This document shows, in pieces, positions 10,670 to 22,131 of a stretch of 64,000 nucleotides of DNA. The DNA is from Clostridiaceae bacterium. Its GTDB lineage: Bacteria; Bacillota; Clostridia; Acetivibrionales; DUMC01. Numbering within the stretch: position 1 is the first letter of the stretch; every line of letters begins with the position of its first letter. Under the pieces are notes generated by a model. That model did not search any database, was not told the DNA's origin, and saw nothing but the letters and a program-made list of their open reading frames with translations. The stretch lies in the NCBI GenBank assembly GCA_012840075.1, contig DUMC01000020.1:1-64000 (forward strand), in the 5' to 3' direction. Both the position numbers and the translations under genes were made by a program.

Positions 10670-12142
10670 TCAGAAAACGAATTCATTTTTTTCCGTTAAT
10701 GCATTAGTCTTTTCAATTAATTCCTCAAGTACTACAATCAAATTCCGGGATAAATCTTTGGAATATGCAAGGGCTTTTTCGGCTTCTTCTTTATTATTTT
10801 CTTCTATATGCTTAATAACTATGCTGCCTGATTTATGGAAATTGTGATGCAGTTCATTAATACTTTCCCATATACTGGAAATCTCAGGGTGGGACGGTTT
10901 AACGGAATGATAAAAATGACCGAAACTGCATTTATGATCATCTAATTGCAAGGGCTGAACTTCCATTGTGTTTACCATGGACTCCAATTGAGAAAGCCAG
11001 TTTTTGTGATTTTTAATAACTGATTTAATAAATTCATTAAATTTTTCATTTGGAATGCTGTAAAATCTGTCCTTAATGATTTCACCGGTTTTCTTGGCAG
11101 CGTTATCAATTGTATCTTCTAAAGAGGATATTGCTTCGGCAAGTTCGTTTAAATCTTTGGCAGTAGTTTCCATTGCTTCCGAATAATTATACATATTTTC
11201 TGACAAATCGGTGATGTTGCTGATTGAATTTGTAAATTCTTCTAAAGATGAATTTATTTCTTCACTGACTGCATTTATGTTTTCAAGTCCGGATGCTATT
11301 CCTGCAATTGACTGATTGCTGGAATCAATTAAAGTATTCATGGTGAGCACGGAAGCATTTATGTTTTCGAGTGAAGCTACAGTTTGCTCAATACCTTGGA
11401 AGCTCTTGTTTGAATTTTCGGATACGGTATTAACTATAGTGTTTATGGACTCAAGTAAATCCTTCGTGGTATCTGATAGCTCTCTGATTTCTTCCGCAAT
11501 CACGGAAAAACCTTTTCCTGCTTCTCCTGCCCTGGCAGCTTCTATTGACGCATTAAATGCCAAAAGATTAGTCTGATCTGATATTTCATAAATCCCTTGA
11601 ACAATCTCTTTCATTTTGCTAAAAGATTCCATTAGCATTTTAAAATCATCTGCAGTTGACTTGGATTGTCTAAGAGCACTTTGTGTATCTGTTGATATTT
11701 GTTCGATAATAGAGGATGTGTTTTCAGTGCTGTTTTTTAGGGCATTTGCTTTTTGAGTAATGATACTGATAGATTCTACCAGATCGGAATTAGCTTTTGA
11801 TATTTCCGAAGCTGCATTATTGGATTTGCTTAGTAAATCATGGAGTTCATGTGAAATATTGTTTATTTTCAAACTTATATTGCTGATTCGGTTGCCGAAA
11901 TATTTCATTTTTAAGTCAAAACTGCTGACCAAGAAGGCGGAAGTAAATATATCTTCAAAGATCGACACAAGTTTTTTTCTGCCATTAGCCAAACGGCTTA
12001 TAATATGATGGAGATCCGAATGTTTTTTTAACTTTAATTTAAGATTTTTTTGCTCGTTTTCTTCATAATGAGGATCCTCAATTAATTGTGTAATAGATAT
12101 GTATTCTTTTTTCTTTGAACTATTCAGCATTTTATGTACCAC
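10670..12142 (-). CDS. Soluble methyl-accepting chemotaxis protein with C-terminal CZB (zinc-binding) domain
   Basis: MCP hairpin [38 protein letters not shown]-term [19 protein letters not shown]; no TM segment seen. Confidence 0.92.
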   Translation of the reverse strand: MVHKMLNSSKKKEYISITQLIEDPHYEENEQKNLKLKLKKHSDLHHIISRLANGRKKLVSIFEDIFTSAFLVSSFDLKMKYFGNRISNISLKINNISHELHDLLSKSNNAASEISKANSDLVESISIITQKANALKNSTENTSSIIEQISTDTQSALRQSKSTADDFKMLMESFSKMKEIVQGIYEISDQTNLLAFNASIEAARAGEAGKGFSVIAEEIRELSDTTKDLLESINTIVNTVSENSNKSFQGIEQTVASLENINASVLTMNTLIDSSNQSIAGIASGLENINAVSEEINSSLEEFTNSISNITDLSENMYNYSEAMETTAKDLNELAEAISSLEDTIDNAAKKTGEIIKDRFYSIPNEKFNEFIKSVIKNHKNWLSQLESMVNTMEVQPLQLDDHKCSFGHFYHSVKPSHPEISSIWESINELHHNFHKSGSIVIKHIEENNKEEAEKALAYSKDLSRNLIVVLEELIEKTNALTEKNEFVF

Positions 12143-12316
12143 CTCATATCAAGTTCATATAATTGTCCATAAAAAATAATATGTATCCCCTTAAGTTTAA
12201 TATCGGATACATATTAATAATCTTAATACTAAAACATTAATAATCTTAGTACTAAAGCAGCAATATATGTTTCATTTTTTTCGATATGTTTTTAAGAACT
12301 GCTTTTTTTTATTTAA

Positions 12317-12478
12317 TTATTCTTCTTTTTCAAACGCATCTTTTCCTACGCCGCAAAGAGGGCATACCCAGTCATCAGGAAGATCTTCGAAAGGTGTTCC
12401 CGGTGCAATCCCGTTATCAGGATCTCCTACTTCAGGATCATATACATAACCGCATGCAGTGCATACATATTTAGCCAT
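12317..12478 (-). CDS. Rubredoxin
   Basis: [50 protein letters not shown], two CxxC(G) motifs. Confidence 0.98.
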   Translation of the reverse strand: MAKYVCTACGYVYDPEVGDPDNGIAPGTPFEDLPDDWVCPLCGVGKDAFEKEE

Positions 12479-12503
12479 TAGAACCTCTCCTTTCAGATTC
12501 AGG

Positions 12504-12520
12504 TTGTTGATTATCAACAA
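12504..12520. promoter_or_regulatory. Operator-like palindrome TTGTTGAT-T-ATCAACAA upstream of rubredoxin
   Basis: Perfect 8-1-8 inverted repeat about 25 bp upstream of the rubredoxin start. Confidence 0.5.
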
Positions 12521-12597
12521 AAAAATCTAAAATTATTGCATGCAATAAGCAATATATTATTAATATACCATATTTTTTTTGGTATTAACAACAGATT

Positions 12598-13173
12598 TTA
12601 ACTTGAGTAGATTTTAATTTGGTAAATTACATGCTTAATTGCGGAGGAAATGAAATCAACCATTTTCATTACCAAAAACAATCGGGTGTTTTGAAGAATG
12701 AGAAAATCCATAAATCCTCCAAGATTTACAATTCCTACAACGTGAATATTGCCTACAGGCTTGAGTTCTTTTTTTAGTGCGGAACCCGGAATGATAGGTC
12801 CTTCTCCTATTGAAACATAACCTATATGCTCTGCTTTTCCCAAACATGCATCTATGGCTACAATAAAAGGATTAGAATGCCTTAGGTTAATTTCATCCAT
12901 CATTTTATCAAGATTTTTGGCATGAACGGGATTTTCGAGGGTGCCATAAACATGAACAATATTGTTTTTGATATTCATTATTTTATGACCTACCAGCGGA
13001 CCCAAACTATCTCCAGTAGACCTGTCCGTACCGATGCACAGGAAAATGATCTCCCGGTATCCTTCACTAATAGCTTTACTCAATCTGTTGTATAAAATGC
13101 TTGTAAAATCTTTAAAAGCAAAAGGACTTTGGATGTTTATAAAACGCTTTTCAACTATAGTGTTAATAAGCAT
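12598..13173 (-). CDS. yyaC: Spore protease YyaC-like (DUF1256)
   Basis: IIFLCIGTDRSTGDSLGPLVGHKI and PFIVAIDACLGKAEHIGYVSIGEGPIIPGSALKKELKPVGNIHVVGIVN. Confidence 0.92.
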   Translation of the reverse strand: MLINTIVEKRFINIQSPFAFKDFTSILYNRLSKAISEGYREIIFLCIGTDRSTGDSLGPLVGHKIMNIKNNIVHVYGTLENPVHAKNLDKMMDEINLRHSNPFIVAIDACLGKAEHIGYVSIGEGPIIPGSALKKELKPVGNIHVVGIVNLGGFMDFLILQNTRLFLVMKMVDFISSAIKHVIYQIKIYSS

Positions 13174-13467
13174 CCAGCCTCCTATGTTTTATTATTTGCT
13201 ATTAATATGTTTATTATTATTACCTTACAAAAATACAAATATTACAAAGGAAGCGCAGCAAAATTCGAACTTTTTGGGGTGGGAAACTTTTCGTTGGTAA
13301 ATGGTACATTTATTTTTTTATAATTTAATAAATTAAAAACACTTTATCTTTATTTATTGATATCAATACAATATTCTGTTATTATTAAAACATATAAAGA
13401 CTTTTGACCATATTATTTTGTAATGAAGAATAAGGAAAACGAGTTTTGAAAAAGGAGTTTTCGGTGA

Positions 13468-14679
13468 GTGCATCAAAAAAAGGCTAATTATTATGCTAAA
13501 GAGTATCCAAAAGATTATACTAAGGATTATGCCAAAGACCTGCTCAATACCAGGATAATAGATAAGGTAGGGCCGTATTCAAAGTATAGTGAAGTCCTTC
13601 CCGTTGAAGACATAATAAACGGTATGCTGGATTGGGTAAGGGTTATAGACAGTAACGGCATTATTATTTATGCTAATAAAGCCATGCAAGACGATTTTAA
13701 CCATCCTATTATCGGGAAGAAGTGTTATGAAGTTTTTTGTCAAAAAGAGCCTTGCGACAACTGTATATCTAGGATGGTTGCAACTGACGGGAAAATTCAT
13801 GAAAAAGAAGAACAGTTTGGTGATAGGTACTTTTCAGTTAAGAGCTCTCCGATAAAGGACAAAAATGGTGATATTATTGCTGTAGTTGAGGTCTTAAGAG
13901 ATATTACAAACGAAAAGATTCTTAATCAAAAACTAATACAACAGAACAAACAACTTAAAGATGATATTAATATAGCAAAGAAAATACAAATGAGCTTTTT
14001 ACCGACAAACCTCAAACAGAATAAGGTTAACTTCTCATTTATATATAATCCTTGTGAAGAGCTTGGAGGAGATTTTTTAGATATATTCATGATAGATGAA
14101 GATCACATGGGACTTTATATAGCAGATGTGGCGGGACACGGTATAACGGCGTCATTACTTACAGTATTTTTGCGTTCATCGTTTAATAAAACGACATTAT
14201 CACCTGCAGTTGCATTAACTGAGTTATATAACGAATTTAATGCAGTAGGTTTTGATGAAGATCTTTATATTACGGTTTTTTATGCGATTTTGGATTTTAA
14301 AAATAACGCAATTACCTATGCAAATGCCGGACATAGTACTAGTCCCATAGTATTCAACAATACAAGATTTGAAATTTTGAGGAGTGCCGGTTTGCCGATT
14401 TGCAACTGGAGTGAAAAAGCAAGTTATACAGAAAAACGTAGCAAGTTATATAAGAAGGATAGGGTGTTTTTTTGCACGGATGGAATAATCGAAGCTCGGA
14501 ACAGTAATGATGAGCAATTTGGAGAGGAGCGCCTCCTTAAAATACTTACATCGGAAAAAGAAAGTCCTGATGTTGTTCTTAACCATATAATATGTGAAGC
14601 ATGTGAATTCATGGGGAAAGAGTGCTCCAACTGTAGCTTCGATGATGATATAACCATGGTTTTGCTTGAAATAAAATGA
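13468..14679 (+). CDS. PAS domain + PP2C/SpoIIE-type serine phosphatase
   Basis: PAS segment [20 protein letters not shown]...; phosphatase signatures [52 protein letters not shown]. Confidence 0.9.
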   Translation: MHQKKANYYAKEYPKDYTKDYAKDLLNTRIIDKVGPYSKYSEVLPVEDIINGMLDWVRVIDSNGIIIYANKAMQDDFNHPIIGKKCYEVFCQKEPCDNCISRMVATDGKIHEKEEQFGDRYFSVKSSPIKDKNGDIIAVVEVLRDITNEKILNQKLIQQNKQLKDDINIAKKIQMSFLPTNLKQNKVNFSFIYNPCEELGGDFLDIFMIDEDHMGLYIADVAGHGITASLLTVFLRSSFNKTTLSPAVALTELYNEFNAVGFDEDLYITVFYAILDFKNNAITYANAGHSTSPIVFNNTRFEILRSAGLPICNWSEKASYTEKRSKLYKKDRVFFCTDGIIEARNSNDEQFGEERLLKILTSEKESPDVVLNHIICEACEFMGKECSNCSFDDDITMVLLEIK

Positions 14680-14716
14680 CTTTAATTTACCAATGGATTT
14701 TGCTGGAGGTGTAAAT

Positions 14717-16051
14717 GTGGCTAAATATACAAGAGAAGATATTATTAGAATAGTCAAAGAGGAAGATGTTAAATTTATTAGACTGCAATTTACTGATATT
14801 TTTGGGATATTAAAAAACTTGGCTATACCTGCCAGTCAACTGGAAAAAGCTCTTGATAACAAAATAATGTTTGACGGGTGTTCAATTGAGGGGTTTGTGA
14901 GGATAGAAGAATCTGATATGTATTTGCGACCTGATTTAGATACATTTGTTATTTTCCCATGGAGGCCTCAGGTGGGTAAAGTTGCCCGAATGATATGCGA
15001 TGTATACAATCCTGATGAAACACCTTTCGAAGGAGATCCAAGATATGTGCTAAAACGTATCCTTGCAAAAGCTAAAAGCATGGGCTATGATACCGTAAAT
15101 GTCGGCCCGGAATGTGAATTTTTCCTTTTTCTTACAGATAGTGATGGTAATCCTACACTTAATACCCACGATAAGGCAGGTTATTTTGACCTAGGACCCG
15201 TAGATTTAGGTGAAAATGCTCGAAGAGACATGGTAATAGCTTTAGAGGAAATGGGATTTGAAGTTGAAGCATCCCATCATGAAGGTGCTCCGGGACAACA
15301 TGAAATTGACTTTAAATATGCGGATGCACTTACTACTGCTGATGCGATACTCACCTTTAAGCTGGTTGTAAAAACAATTGCCCACAAACATGGGCTTCAT
15401 GCCTCCTTTATGCCCAAACCTATTTATGGCATAAATGGTTCGGGGATGCATATTAATATATCGATGCATAAAAGCGGAAAAAATGCATTTTACGATGAAA
15501 ATGATAAAATAGGCTTAAGTCAGGAAGCTTATTGGTTTATAGGCGGACTGGTAACTCACGCAAGGGAGATTGCTGCTCTTACAAACCCGATAGTAAACTC
15601 ATATAAGAGGCTTGTACCGGGTTACGAAGCACCCGTTTACATAGCATGGTCTGCAGGAAACAGAAGCCCTCTTATCCGCATACCGGTAGCAAGAGGAGAA
15701 AATACGAGAATTGAATTAAGATGTCCGGATCCTTCCTGTAATCCCTATCTTGCATTAGCAGGTATATTAGCGGCAGGGTTGGACGGTATAGAAAAAAAGA
15801 TAAATCCTTCAAATCCAACAAACGTGAATGTATTCAATATGACGGATGAACAAATGAAAAAAGAGGGAATAATTACCCTACCTCAAAGCTTGAGAGAAGC
15901 AATAGATGAAATGAAAAGCAGCAGTTTTGTAAGAAACGTATTAGGTGACCACATATTTGAAAAATACATTGAAGCTAAGAACAAAGAATGGGAGGATTAC
16001 CGCAAGCAAATAACGCCTTGGGAACTTAAGCAATACCTTACCAAGTATTAA
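14717..16051 (+). CDS. glnA: Type I glutamine synthetase
   Basis: [53 protein letters not shown] start with GGAGGT RBS. Confidence 0.96.
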   Translation: MAKYTREDIIRIVKEEDVKFIRLQFTDIFGILKNLAIPASQLEKALDNKIMFDGCSIEGFVRIEESDMYLRPDLDTFVIFPWRPQVGKVARMICDVYNPDETPFEGDPRYVLKRILAKAKSMGYDTVNVGPECEFFLFLTDSDGNPTLNTHDKAGYFDLGPVDLGENARRDMVIALEEMGFEVEASHHEGAPGQHEIDFKYADALTTADAILTFKLVVKTIAHKHGLHASFMPKPIYGINGSGMHINISMHKSGKNAFYDENDKIGLSQEAYWFIGGLVTHAREIAALTNPIVNSYKRLVPGYEAPVYIAWSAGNRSPLIRIPVARGENTRIELRCPDPSCNPYLALAGILAAGLDGIEKKINPSNPTNVNVFNMTDEQMKKEGIITLPQSLREAIDEMKSSSFVRNVLGDHIFEKYIEAKNKEWEDYRKQITPWELKQYLTKY

Positions 16052-16142
16052 ACGATTAAACAGGAACAAGCTTAAGAAAAACGTGAAGAGAGAATTTAAA
16101 CTGGAATTGTTTATCAATTGCAGGAGGGCCGAGGACAAAAAC

Positions 16143-16895
16143 ATGACTTCTAGGAGACCTTTAATTGGTATAACACCGTCCTATGAAGACGATATCAAAA
16201 GAATATTCTTAAGCAATTATTATGCCGAATCTGTTGATAAAGCCGGTGGTCTTCCGATAATATTGCCTTTGACGGAAGACCTCGGAGTAATCAGCCAAAT
16301 AGCAAAAACCTGTGACGGAATTTTAGTTTCCGGTGGTCCGGATATGGATGCCGTATACTATAATGAGGACAATATGCCTTACAATGGAAATATTTCACCT
16401 TTAAGAGACAAGTTGGAAGTCGCTCTTGTTAGAGAAGTATTTAAGTTAAAAAAACCTATATTAGGAATTTGCCGTGGTATGCAGGTTTTAAATGTAGCAT
16501 TGGGGGGAACTTTATATCAGGATGTTTATTCTCAGATTAAGGACAGAGATATTATAAAGCATAGACAAGAAGCTCCCAGATGGTATCCAACCCATGAAAT
16601 TTCCATAGTAAGCAATAGCATAGTATGGCATTCATTCAGCTGTGATACTATCAGGGTGAATTCTTTCCATCATCAGGCTGTTAAAGACGTAGCCCCGGGT
16701 TTTAAAGTTACATCTACAACAAATGATGGAATAATCGAGTCAATAGAATTTGAGGGTGATACATTTGTAGTAGGGGTGCAATGGCACCCTGAGAACATGT
16801 GGAAAAAAGACCCTATATATTTGCGAATATTTGAACTTTTTGTAGAGTCAATCAAAAGGAGGAGTGGTAATGCCAATCAAACTGCACCTTGGTGA
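16143..16895 (+). CDS. Class I glutamine amidotransferase, gamma-glutamyl-GABA hydrolase (peptidase C26) family
   Basis: RPLIGITPSYEDD; KPILGICRGMQVLNVALGGTLYQD; GVQWHPE; start chosen from RBS AGGAGG. Confidence 0.92.
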   Translation: MTSRRPLIGITPSYEDDIKRIFLSNYYAESVDKAGGLPIILPLTEDLGVISQIAKTCDGILVSGGPDMDAVYYNEDNMPYNGNISPLRDKLEVALVREVFKLKKPILGICRGMQVLNVALGGTLYQDVYSQIKDRDIIKHRQEAPRWYPTHEISIVSNSIVWHSFSCDTIRVNSFHHQAVKDVAPGFKVTSTTNDGIIESIEFEGDTFVVGVQWHPENMWKKDPIYLRIFELFVESIKRRSGNANQTAPW

Positions 16896-17064
16896 CATTG
16901 TTGAACTTAAAAAAGAACATCCTTGTGGAAGCAAGCAGTGGGAAATAACCCGCACAGGTGCTGATATAAGAATAAAATGCCTGGGTTGTGGACGCCAGGT
17001 TTTAATACCGAGACCAAAGTTTGAAAAGAGCATAAAAAAGATAATTAAATCTTTTGAAATTTAA
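16870..17064 (+). CDS. DUF951 family protein
   Basis: LHLGDIVELKKEHPCGSKQWEITRTGADIRIKCLGCGRQVLIPR; ATG preceded by AGGAGG. Confidence 0.9.
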   Translation: MPIKLHLGDIVELKKEHPCGSKQWEITRTGADIRIKCLGCGRQVLIPRPKFEKSIKKIIKSFEI

Positions 17065-17132
17065 AAAACCGATGCATTTTTTAACGTTTTTTTTGTAATA
17101 ATAAGAAAAAAACGTTAAAGGGTGGTTTTTGA

Positions 17133-18377
17133 GTGTTTGGCATCGGTGGCAGATACAATTACTATGAAGAAAATACAAGAAAAAACAGAAAGATAAATTC
17201 AGGGAATTTTATAACATCCCTTATCACTTCTCTGATAGTTGGAGCACTTCTTCTTATTCTTATATGGAATAATATTATACCAATACCGCCAAGAAATGAT
17301 TCTGTCAGTCCCGGGGTTGATTCCGGCCAAAAGGAAATAGATCCTGATATACCCCAAGATATAAGAGTTCCAAACCCACAACAAATCGGAGCTACTATAT
17401 CAAATCCTACCGATAATATTGTAAATGTTACTAAAAGCGTAATTGATGGAGTAGTTGGTATATCTGTATTAAGAGCTAATGTAGATTCTATATTCGATAG
17501 CAATACAACTGAAAAATGGGGCGTTGGTACAGGTGTTGTAGTGAGTTCCGATGGCTATATCCTAACAAATCATCACGTGGCAGGAGGGAAAAACAAAAAA
17601 CTTATTGTTTTCTTTTCAGATGGGACAACCATGGATGGTCAAACCCTTTGGTCTGATTCGGTATTAGATCTTGCCATAGTGAAAGTAAATGCCACAGGTC
17701 TTACTGCCATACCTCTTGGAGATGCAAGTAAGCTCCAGGTAGGAGAACTGGCAATAGCAATAGGAAATCCCTTCGGATTGCAGCTTCAAAGAACCGTCAC
17801 ATCCGGGATTATAAGTGCTCTTAACAGGACCATAAGCATTGATACGGAACAAGGAACAAATTATATGGAAGGTTTAATTCAAACAGATGCGAGTATAAAT
17901 CCTGGAAACAGCGGTGGTCCCTTATTGAATTTCCGTGGGGAAGTTGTTGGAATTAATACCGTAAAGATAGCTTCAGCCGAAGGCATTGGGTTTGCCATAC
18001 CGATAAACGTTGCTATTCCTATTATTCAAAAATTTAAAGATACAGGAACTTTCAAAGAAGCATATATGGGTATTTTTGCATATGACAGGGAAGCGATACC
18101 TTTTCTTGAACAAGATTTAAAACTTGATAATGGCATATATGTTGTGAAAGTGGATCAAGATGGTCCGGCAGCCAAATCCGGCATTAAGAAAGGCTGTATA
18201 ATTTTAGAAGTGGACGGCAAACCTGTAAACACCATGTTGGAATTGAGATGTATTATATATTCCAAGAATCCCGGAGATGTAATAAATATAACTCATATAG
18301 AAAGGGAAACAGGAAAGATTGTAACAACTCCTATAACTCTTTCAGAAAAGAAAGGGGATGGATTAATAACCAGGTAA
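17133..18377 (+). CDS. S1C (HtrA/DegP-like) membrane-anchored serine protease with PDZ domain
   Basis: N-terminal TM; YILTNHHV, DLAIVKV, NPGNSGGPLLN catalytic motifs; C-terminal PDZ. Confidence 0.95.
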   Translation: MFGIGGRYNYYEENTRKNRKINSGNFITSLITSLIVGALLLILIWNNIIPIPPRNDSVSPGVDSGQKEIDPDIPQDIRVPNPQQIGATISNPTDNIVNVTKSVIDGVVGISVLRANVDSIFDSNTTEKWGVGTGVVVSSDGYILTNHHVAGGKNKKLIVFFSDGTTMDGQTLWSDSVLDLAIVKVNATGLTAIPLGDASKLQVGELAIAIGNPFGLQLQRTVTSGIISALNRTISIDTEQGTNYMEGLIQTDASINPGNSGGPLLNFRGEVVGINTVKIASAEGIGFAIPINVAIPIIQKFKDTGTFKEAYMGIFAYDREAIPFLEQDLKLDNGIYVVKVDQDGPAAKSGIKKGCIILEVDGKPVNTMLELRCIIYSKNPGDVINITHIERETGKIVTTPITLSEKKGDGLITR

Positions 18378-18559
18378 AAATGTTTCCTATCCGGTAAAAT
18401 GCTTCCAATCTATATATATTCCAGGTAAAAATAATTTTACTAAGCATGCTATGTATACTTTTCTGAATAGCTGGCAAGAATTAAAAATGGCAAAGTAAAA
18501 GGTAAATTTATGAAATTCGCATGAAGTAAAAAATACATAATGAAGAGAGGAATTGAATT

Positions 18560-18883
18560 ATGAAGAGTATAGGAAAAAATAACAAAGATGAAAAACAAAA
18601 TAATGCCAACGGCAAGGCAAACAGTTTTGAAACCATCATGAAAGAATACCTGCAGCAGGGACGGCAGAAGCTTATTACTGACTTAACCGGAACCAGGGAA
18701 GCAATCAGGTTGATTGCAAATGATAAAACAAGAGACTTTATGTTAGTCACGGACAGGGGTCTTAACAAAGAAGAAAGGGATTATTTAATTGAATTAATTG
18801 TATCAAGCATGTACCAAACCTTTTGTTATGGATACGGTATAGGCAAGATAGAAGGGAAGACAAATAATAGGATTTTTTTGTAA
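18560..18883 (+). CDS. Hypothetical protein
   Basis: 107 aa ORF preceded by AGAGAGGA; no family recognised. Confidence 0.55.
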   Translation: MKSIGKNNKDEKQNNANGKANSFETIMKEYLQQGRQKLITDLTGTREAIRLIANDKTRDFMLVTDRGLNKEERDYLIELIVSSMYQTFCYGYGIGKIEGKTNNRIFL

Positions 18884-19001
18884 TATAAGTGTATGATCTT
18901 ATTAATGTGGACTATAATCTTTTATTAAAGTTCTTCCGACCTTTTGGCGAAATTCTGAAATTTTTGTAATAAAGCTCTTACTCTAACAAAATTTATAGTA
19001 T

Positions 19002-19039
19002 TAAAATTATATTATCTTTTTAAAATTATATTATCTTTT
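19002..19039. repeat. 19-bp exact tandem duplication (TAAAATTATATTATCTTTT x2)
   Basis: Two adjacent identical copies visible in sequence. Confidence 0.85.
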
Positions 19040-19371
19040 TTAATGCATGTAGTAGTCTGAGCAAATAGTTTTAATTTAAGATAATAGTTTAGATTTAACA
19101 TATGATTAATATAAACCCCTTTTATAAAATTCTGCGTATTTACTTACCTATTAATGTAATGTTATAATAACTTATAACGTTACATGTAGTACTTATTAAT
19201 ATTTTTTTATTACAGGAATCATTATATTAAAATTTTTGTATTCGTGTTTTTTAAGAAAGAACAGAGAGATAATTAAGAGGCAGTTTTACTTTATTGCGGA
19301 AAGTATAAAAACAGCGAGAATTTTTGTTTCTTAATTGTAAGAGCCGTCTGAAAGGGGTATATACATTGCTG

Positions 19372-19615
19372 AGGGTGAATATGAATAAAACTTTTTGCAA
19401 AATATTACTGGCCTTCATGACAGTTATCTTTCTGTCCATGATTTCATATCTGTTTTTTTACAGGAGTGCTTATAACATTATTAAAGAAAATCTCATCAGG
19501 GAAGGCCATAAAGAATTATCCATGTTTAGCATGGAAATGGAAAGAAACATGTATGATGTATATAAACTAATCTATAACGCAAAAAATGATGAAACTCTGA
19601 AAGGTATTGATTCTA
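19372..19615 (+). pseudogene. N-terminal remnant of a membrane-anchored AraC-type regulator
   Basis: Start MNKTFCKILLAFMTVIFLSMISYLFFYRSAYNIIKENLIREGHKELSMFSMEMERNMYDVYKL is a TM/sensor N-terminus; frame is lost where permease sequence begins. Confidence 0.6.
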
Positions 19616-20161
19616 AAAAAGAAATTGATTGTTTTTACAATGTTTTTTAACGGTGGAATGATTCCGACGTATCTGGTTGTGCAGAAGCTTGGTTTGATTG
19701 ATACGATATGGTCGGTGGTTCTTTCAGGAACAGTTTCAGTATGGTACCTTATGCTCATGAGAACATTTTTCCTCAGCATGCCAAAAGAATTGGAGGACTC
19801 TGGTAAAATTGACGGCCTTAATGATATTGGAATACTATGGTACATAATATTGCCTTTGTCCAAAGCATCCCTTTCCACTATTGGCTTATTCTATGCCGTA
19901 GGTATGTGGAATGCGTTTTTTACTCCTTTTATATATCTTAATTCTCCAAACTTGTTCCCTCTCCAGGTTATATTGCGTCAGATTGTTATAGCAAATGAAA
20001 TGAGAGCATCAGAACTGGTCGGAGCTGATGATACTGCTGTGCTTCCCGAAGCTATTAAATTTGCAACAATCATGGTTTCCACTCTTCCCATAATTATGGT
20101 GTACCCTTTCATACAAAAATATTTTGTAAAGGGTGTAATGGTAGGTTCAGTGAAGGGCTGA
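19607..20161 (+). pseudogene. 5'-truncated LplC-like ABC permease
   Basis: Near-colinear by eye with C-terminal two-thirds of the permease at 9695..10567 (MFFNGGMIPTYLVVQKLGLIDTIWSVVL...YFVKGVMVGSVKG); N-terminus missing. Confidence 0.85.
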
Positions 20162-20287
20162 TCCTAAATTGATTCTAAATAGTTAAACAACTATTTAGAC
20201 ATATAAAATATAAGACTATTAATTATTAAGTCAAAAAAATTTTGACTAAAAATTTTACTAATCAACAAAACAATTTTTAAAGAAAGG

Positions 20288-21867
20288 ATGGTTCAAATAA
20301 TGAAAAGATATCTGATGTTAATCTTAGTGCTTATACTAACACTAAGTATTTTAGCCGGATGCGTGCAAAGCGGAACCAATCAATCTCAACAATCTACACA
20401 ATCTGCTCAAAGCCAAAACCAACAGGATGTGGGGGTCAAATCAAATGAAAAAGCGCCTCCAACAGTATTAAGCATGATGATAGAATCCCATGCAAGCTGG
20501 CCTTACAATCCTGATTGGTATGTCTTTAAACTAATAGAAGAAGAACTGAATATCAAGTTTGATGTAACAACAGTAATCGGTGGGAATTATGATGAAAAAT
20601 GAATATTACAATTGCATCAGGGAATTTACCTGATATAATCCATGTAATGGGAAGACCGGTAAAGATTAATAAATACGGAGCAGACGGAGCTTTATTAGAT
20701 CTTCGACCTCATATTGATAAAATGCCAAACTTTAAAAAATTTCTTGAGGAAAATCCCACACGTTATCAGACATATTTAAGTGCAGACGGAAAACTGTATG
20801 CTTTTCCACCGGGCGGAGGAGCAGGTGAAACTAACAGGAGAGGTTGGTTGTATCGTAAGGACATATTTGAAAAGCATAATATTGAGATACCGACAACCAG
20901 CGAGGAATTATACCAAGTGCTTGTAAAACTGAAACAGCTGTATCCGGATAGTTATCCTTATACATGGAGAGGCGGACTTTCATCACAGATTGAAATGTTC
21001 TGCAGGTTATGGGGGTCAGGATATAACGCATATTTTGACCATGATGTGAAAGAATGGAGATATGGTCCGGTAGAAGACTATTTTAAAGAAATGGTTGTAT
21101 ATGTAAATAAGTTATATAAAGAAGGGTTAATACCACCGGATATTCTTACTTTGGATACGGGAGCTTGGTAAAATTTAGTATCAACGGGAAAGGTTTTTAT
21201 TACTACCGACTATCTTACCAGGATAGATACTTTTAACAGTACAATGAGGGAAGAAAATCCTGAGTTTACTATAGCATATATGCCTCCGATTGCATGTGGA
21301 TCATACGGACAACGCAAATTCACTTATTCAACCATTGTTTCCAACGCTTTGGCAGTAAGCTCCACAAATAAAAAACTTGATGCAACTTTCAAGTTATTCG
21401 ATTTCTATTACTCGGACAGAGGAATTGATTTATTGAGTTGGGGAAGAGAAGGTGAAACCTACACTGTTGTTAACGGCGAACGTAAATTCATAGACTGTGA
21501 ATCAATTGCCGACATCAGGAATAAGTATGGACTGACCACTTATGGAACTTATACTATATTTGATTATGATTCCCACATGAGCACATTCTCTAAAGAACTG
21601 GCTGAAGCATACATAGAAGCTCAAAAATATGATATGCCTGAAGATCCTGAGCCATCTTTTACAGAGGAAGAATATGAAGAATTTGTTCACATCGATGAAG
21701 CATTAAGAAAACATAAGGAAGAAAACTTAGCCAAGTTCATTATAGGAACCAGGGATTTAAGCGAATGGGAAGATTATGTAAAAGAAGCTATGGATTTAGG
21801 TGTTGAAAGGTACTTGGAACTCCACAATATAGCATACAAACGTACTCAAGAGTTATTAAAAAAATAA
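20288..21867 (+). pseudogene. Extracellular solute-binding lipoprotein broken by a frameshift and a nonsense codon
   Basis: Three consecutive ORFs (20288..20602, 20599..21171, 21244..21867) form one SBP: frame change at GATGAAAAATG about 20598, in-frame TAA at 21169, then same-frame continuation. Confidence 0.88.
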
Positions 21868-21960
21868 AGATTTAGAAATGAAAAATTTAAAGAAAAATAA
21901 AGAAAAAGAAAACAAGGAATATAAAAAGAACAAAGATTGATTTATTGATAAAAGAAATGA

Positions 21961-22029
21961 AACTTACAAAGGGATGCTCTTGAGTATAAAGGGATAGACA
22001 ACATATTATGGAGTATCTCTTTGTAAGTT
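21961..22029. repeat. Long inverted repeat (about 19-bp arms)
   Basis: AACTTACAAAGGGATGCTC ... GAGTATCTCTTTGTAAGTT; 11-bp perfect outer arm plus 8 further pairs including two G-U. Confidence 0.75.
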
Positions 22030-22131
22030 ATTTACAAGTTATTTAAGCTATTTATTTAGTTGCAAGTCATTTAAGAGTAAAACCGTGTACTAAATTAAGA
22101 GTATAGAGTAAAGGATTGGGAGGAGCTTAAA

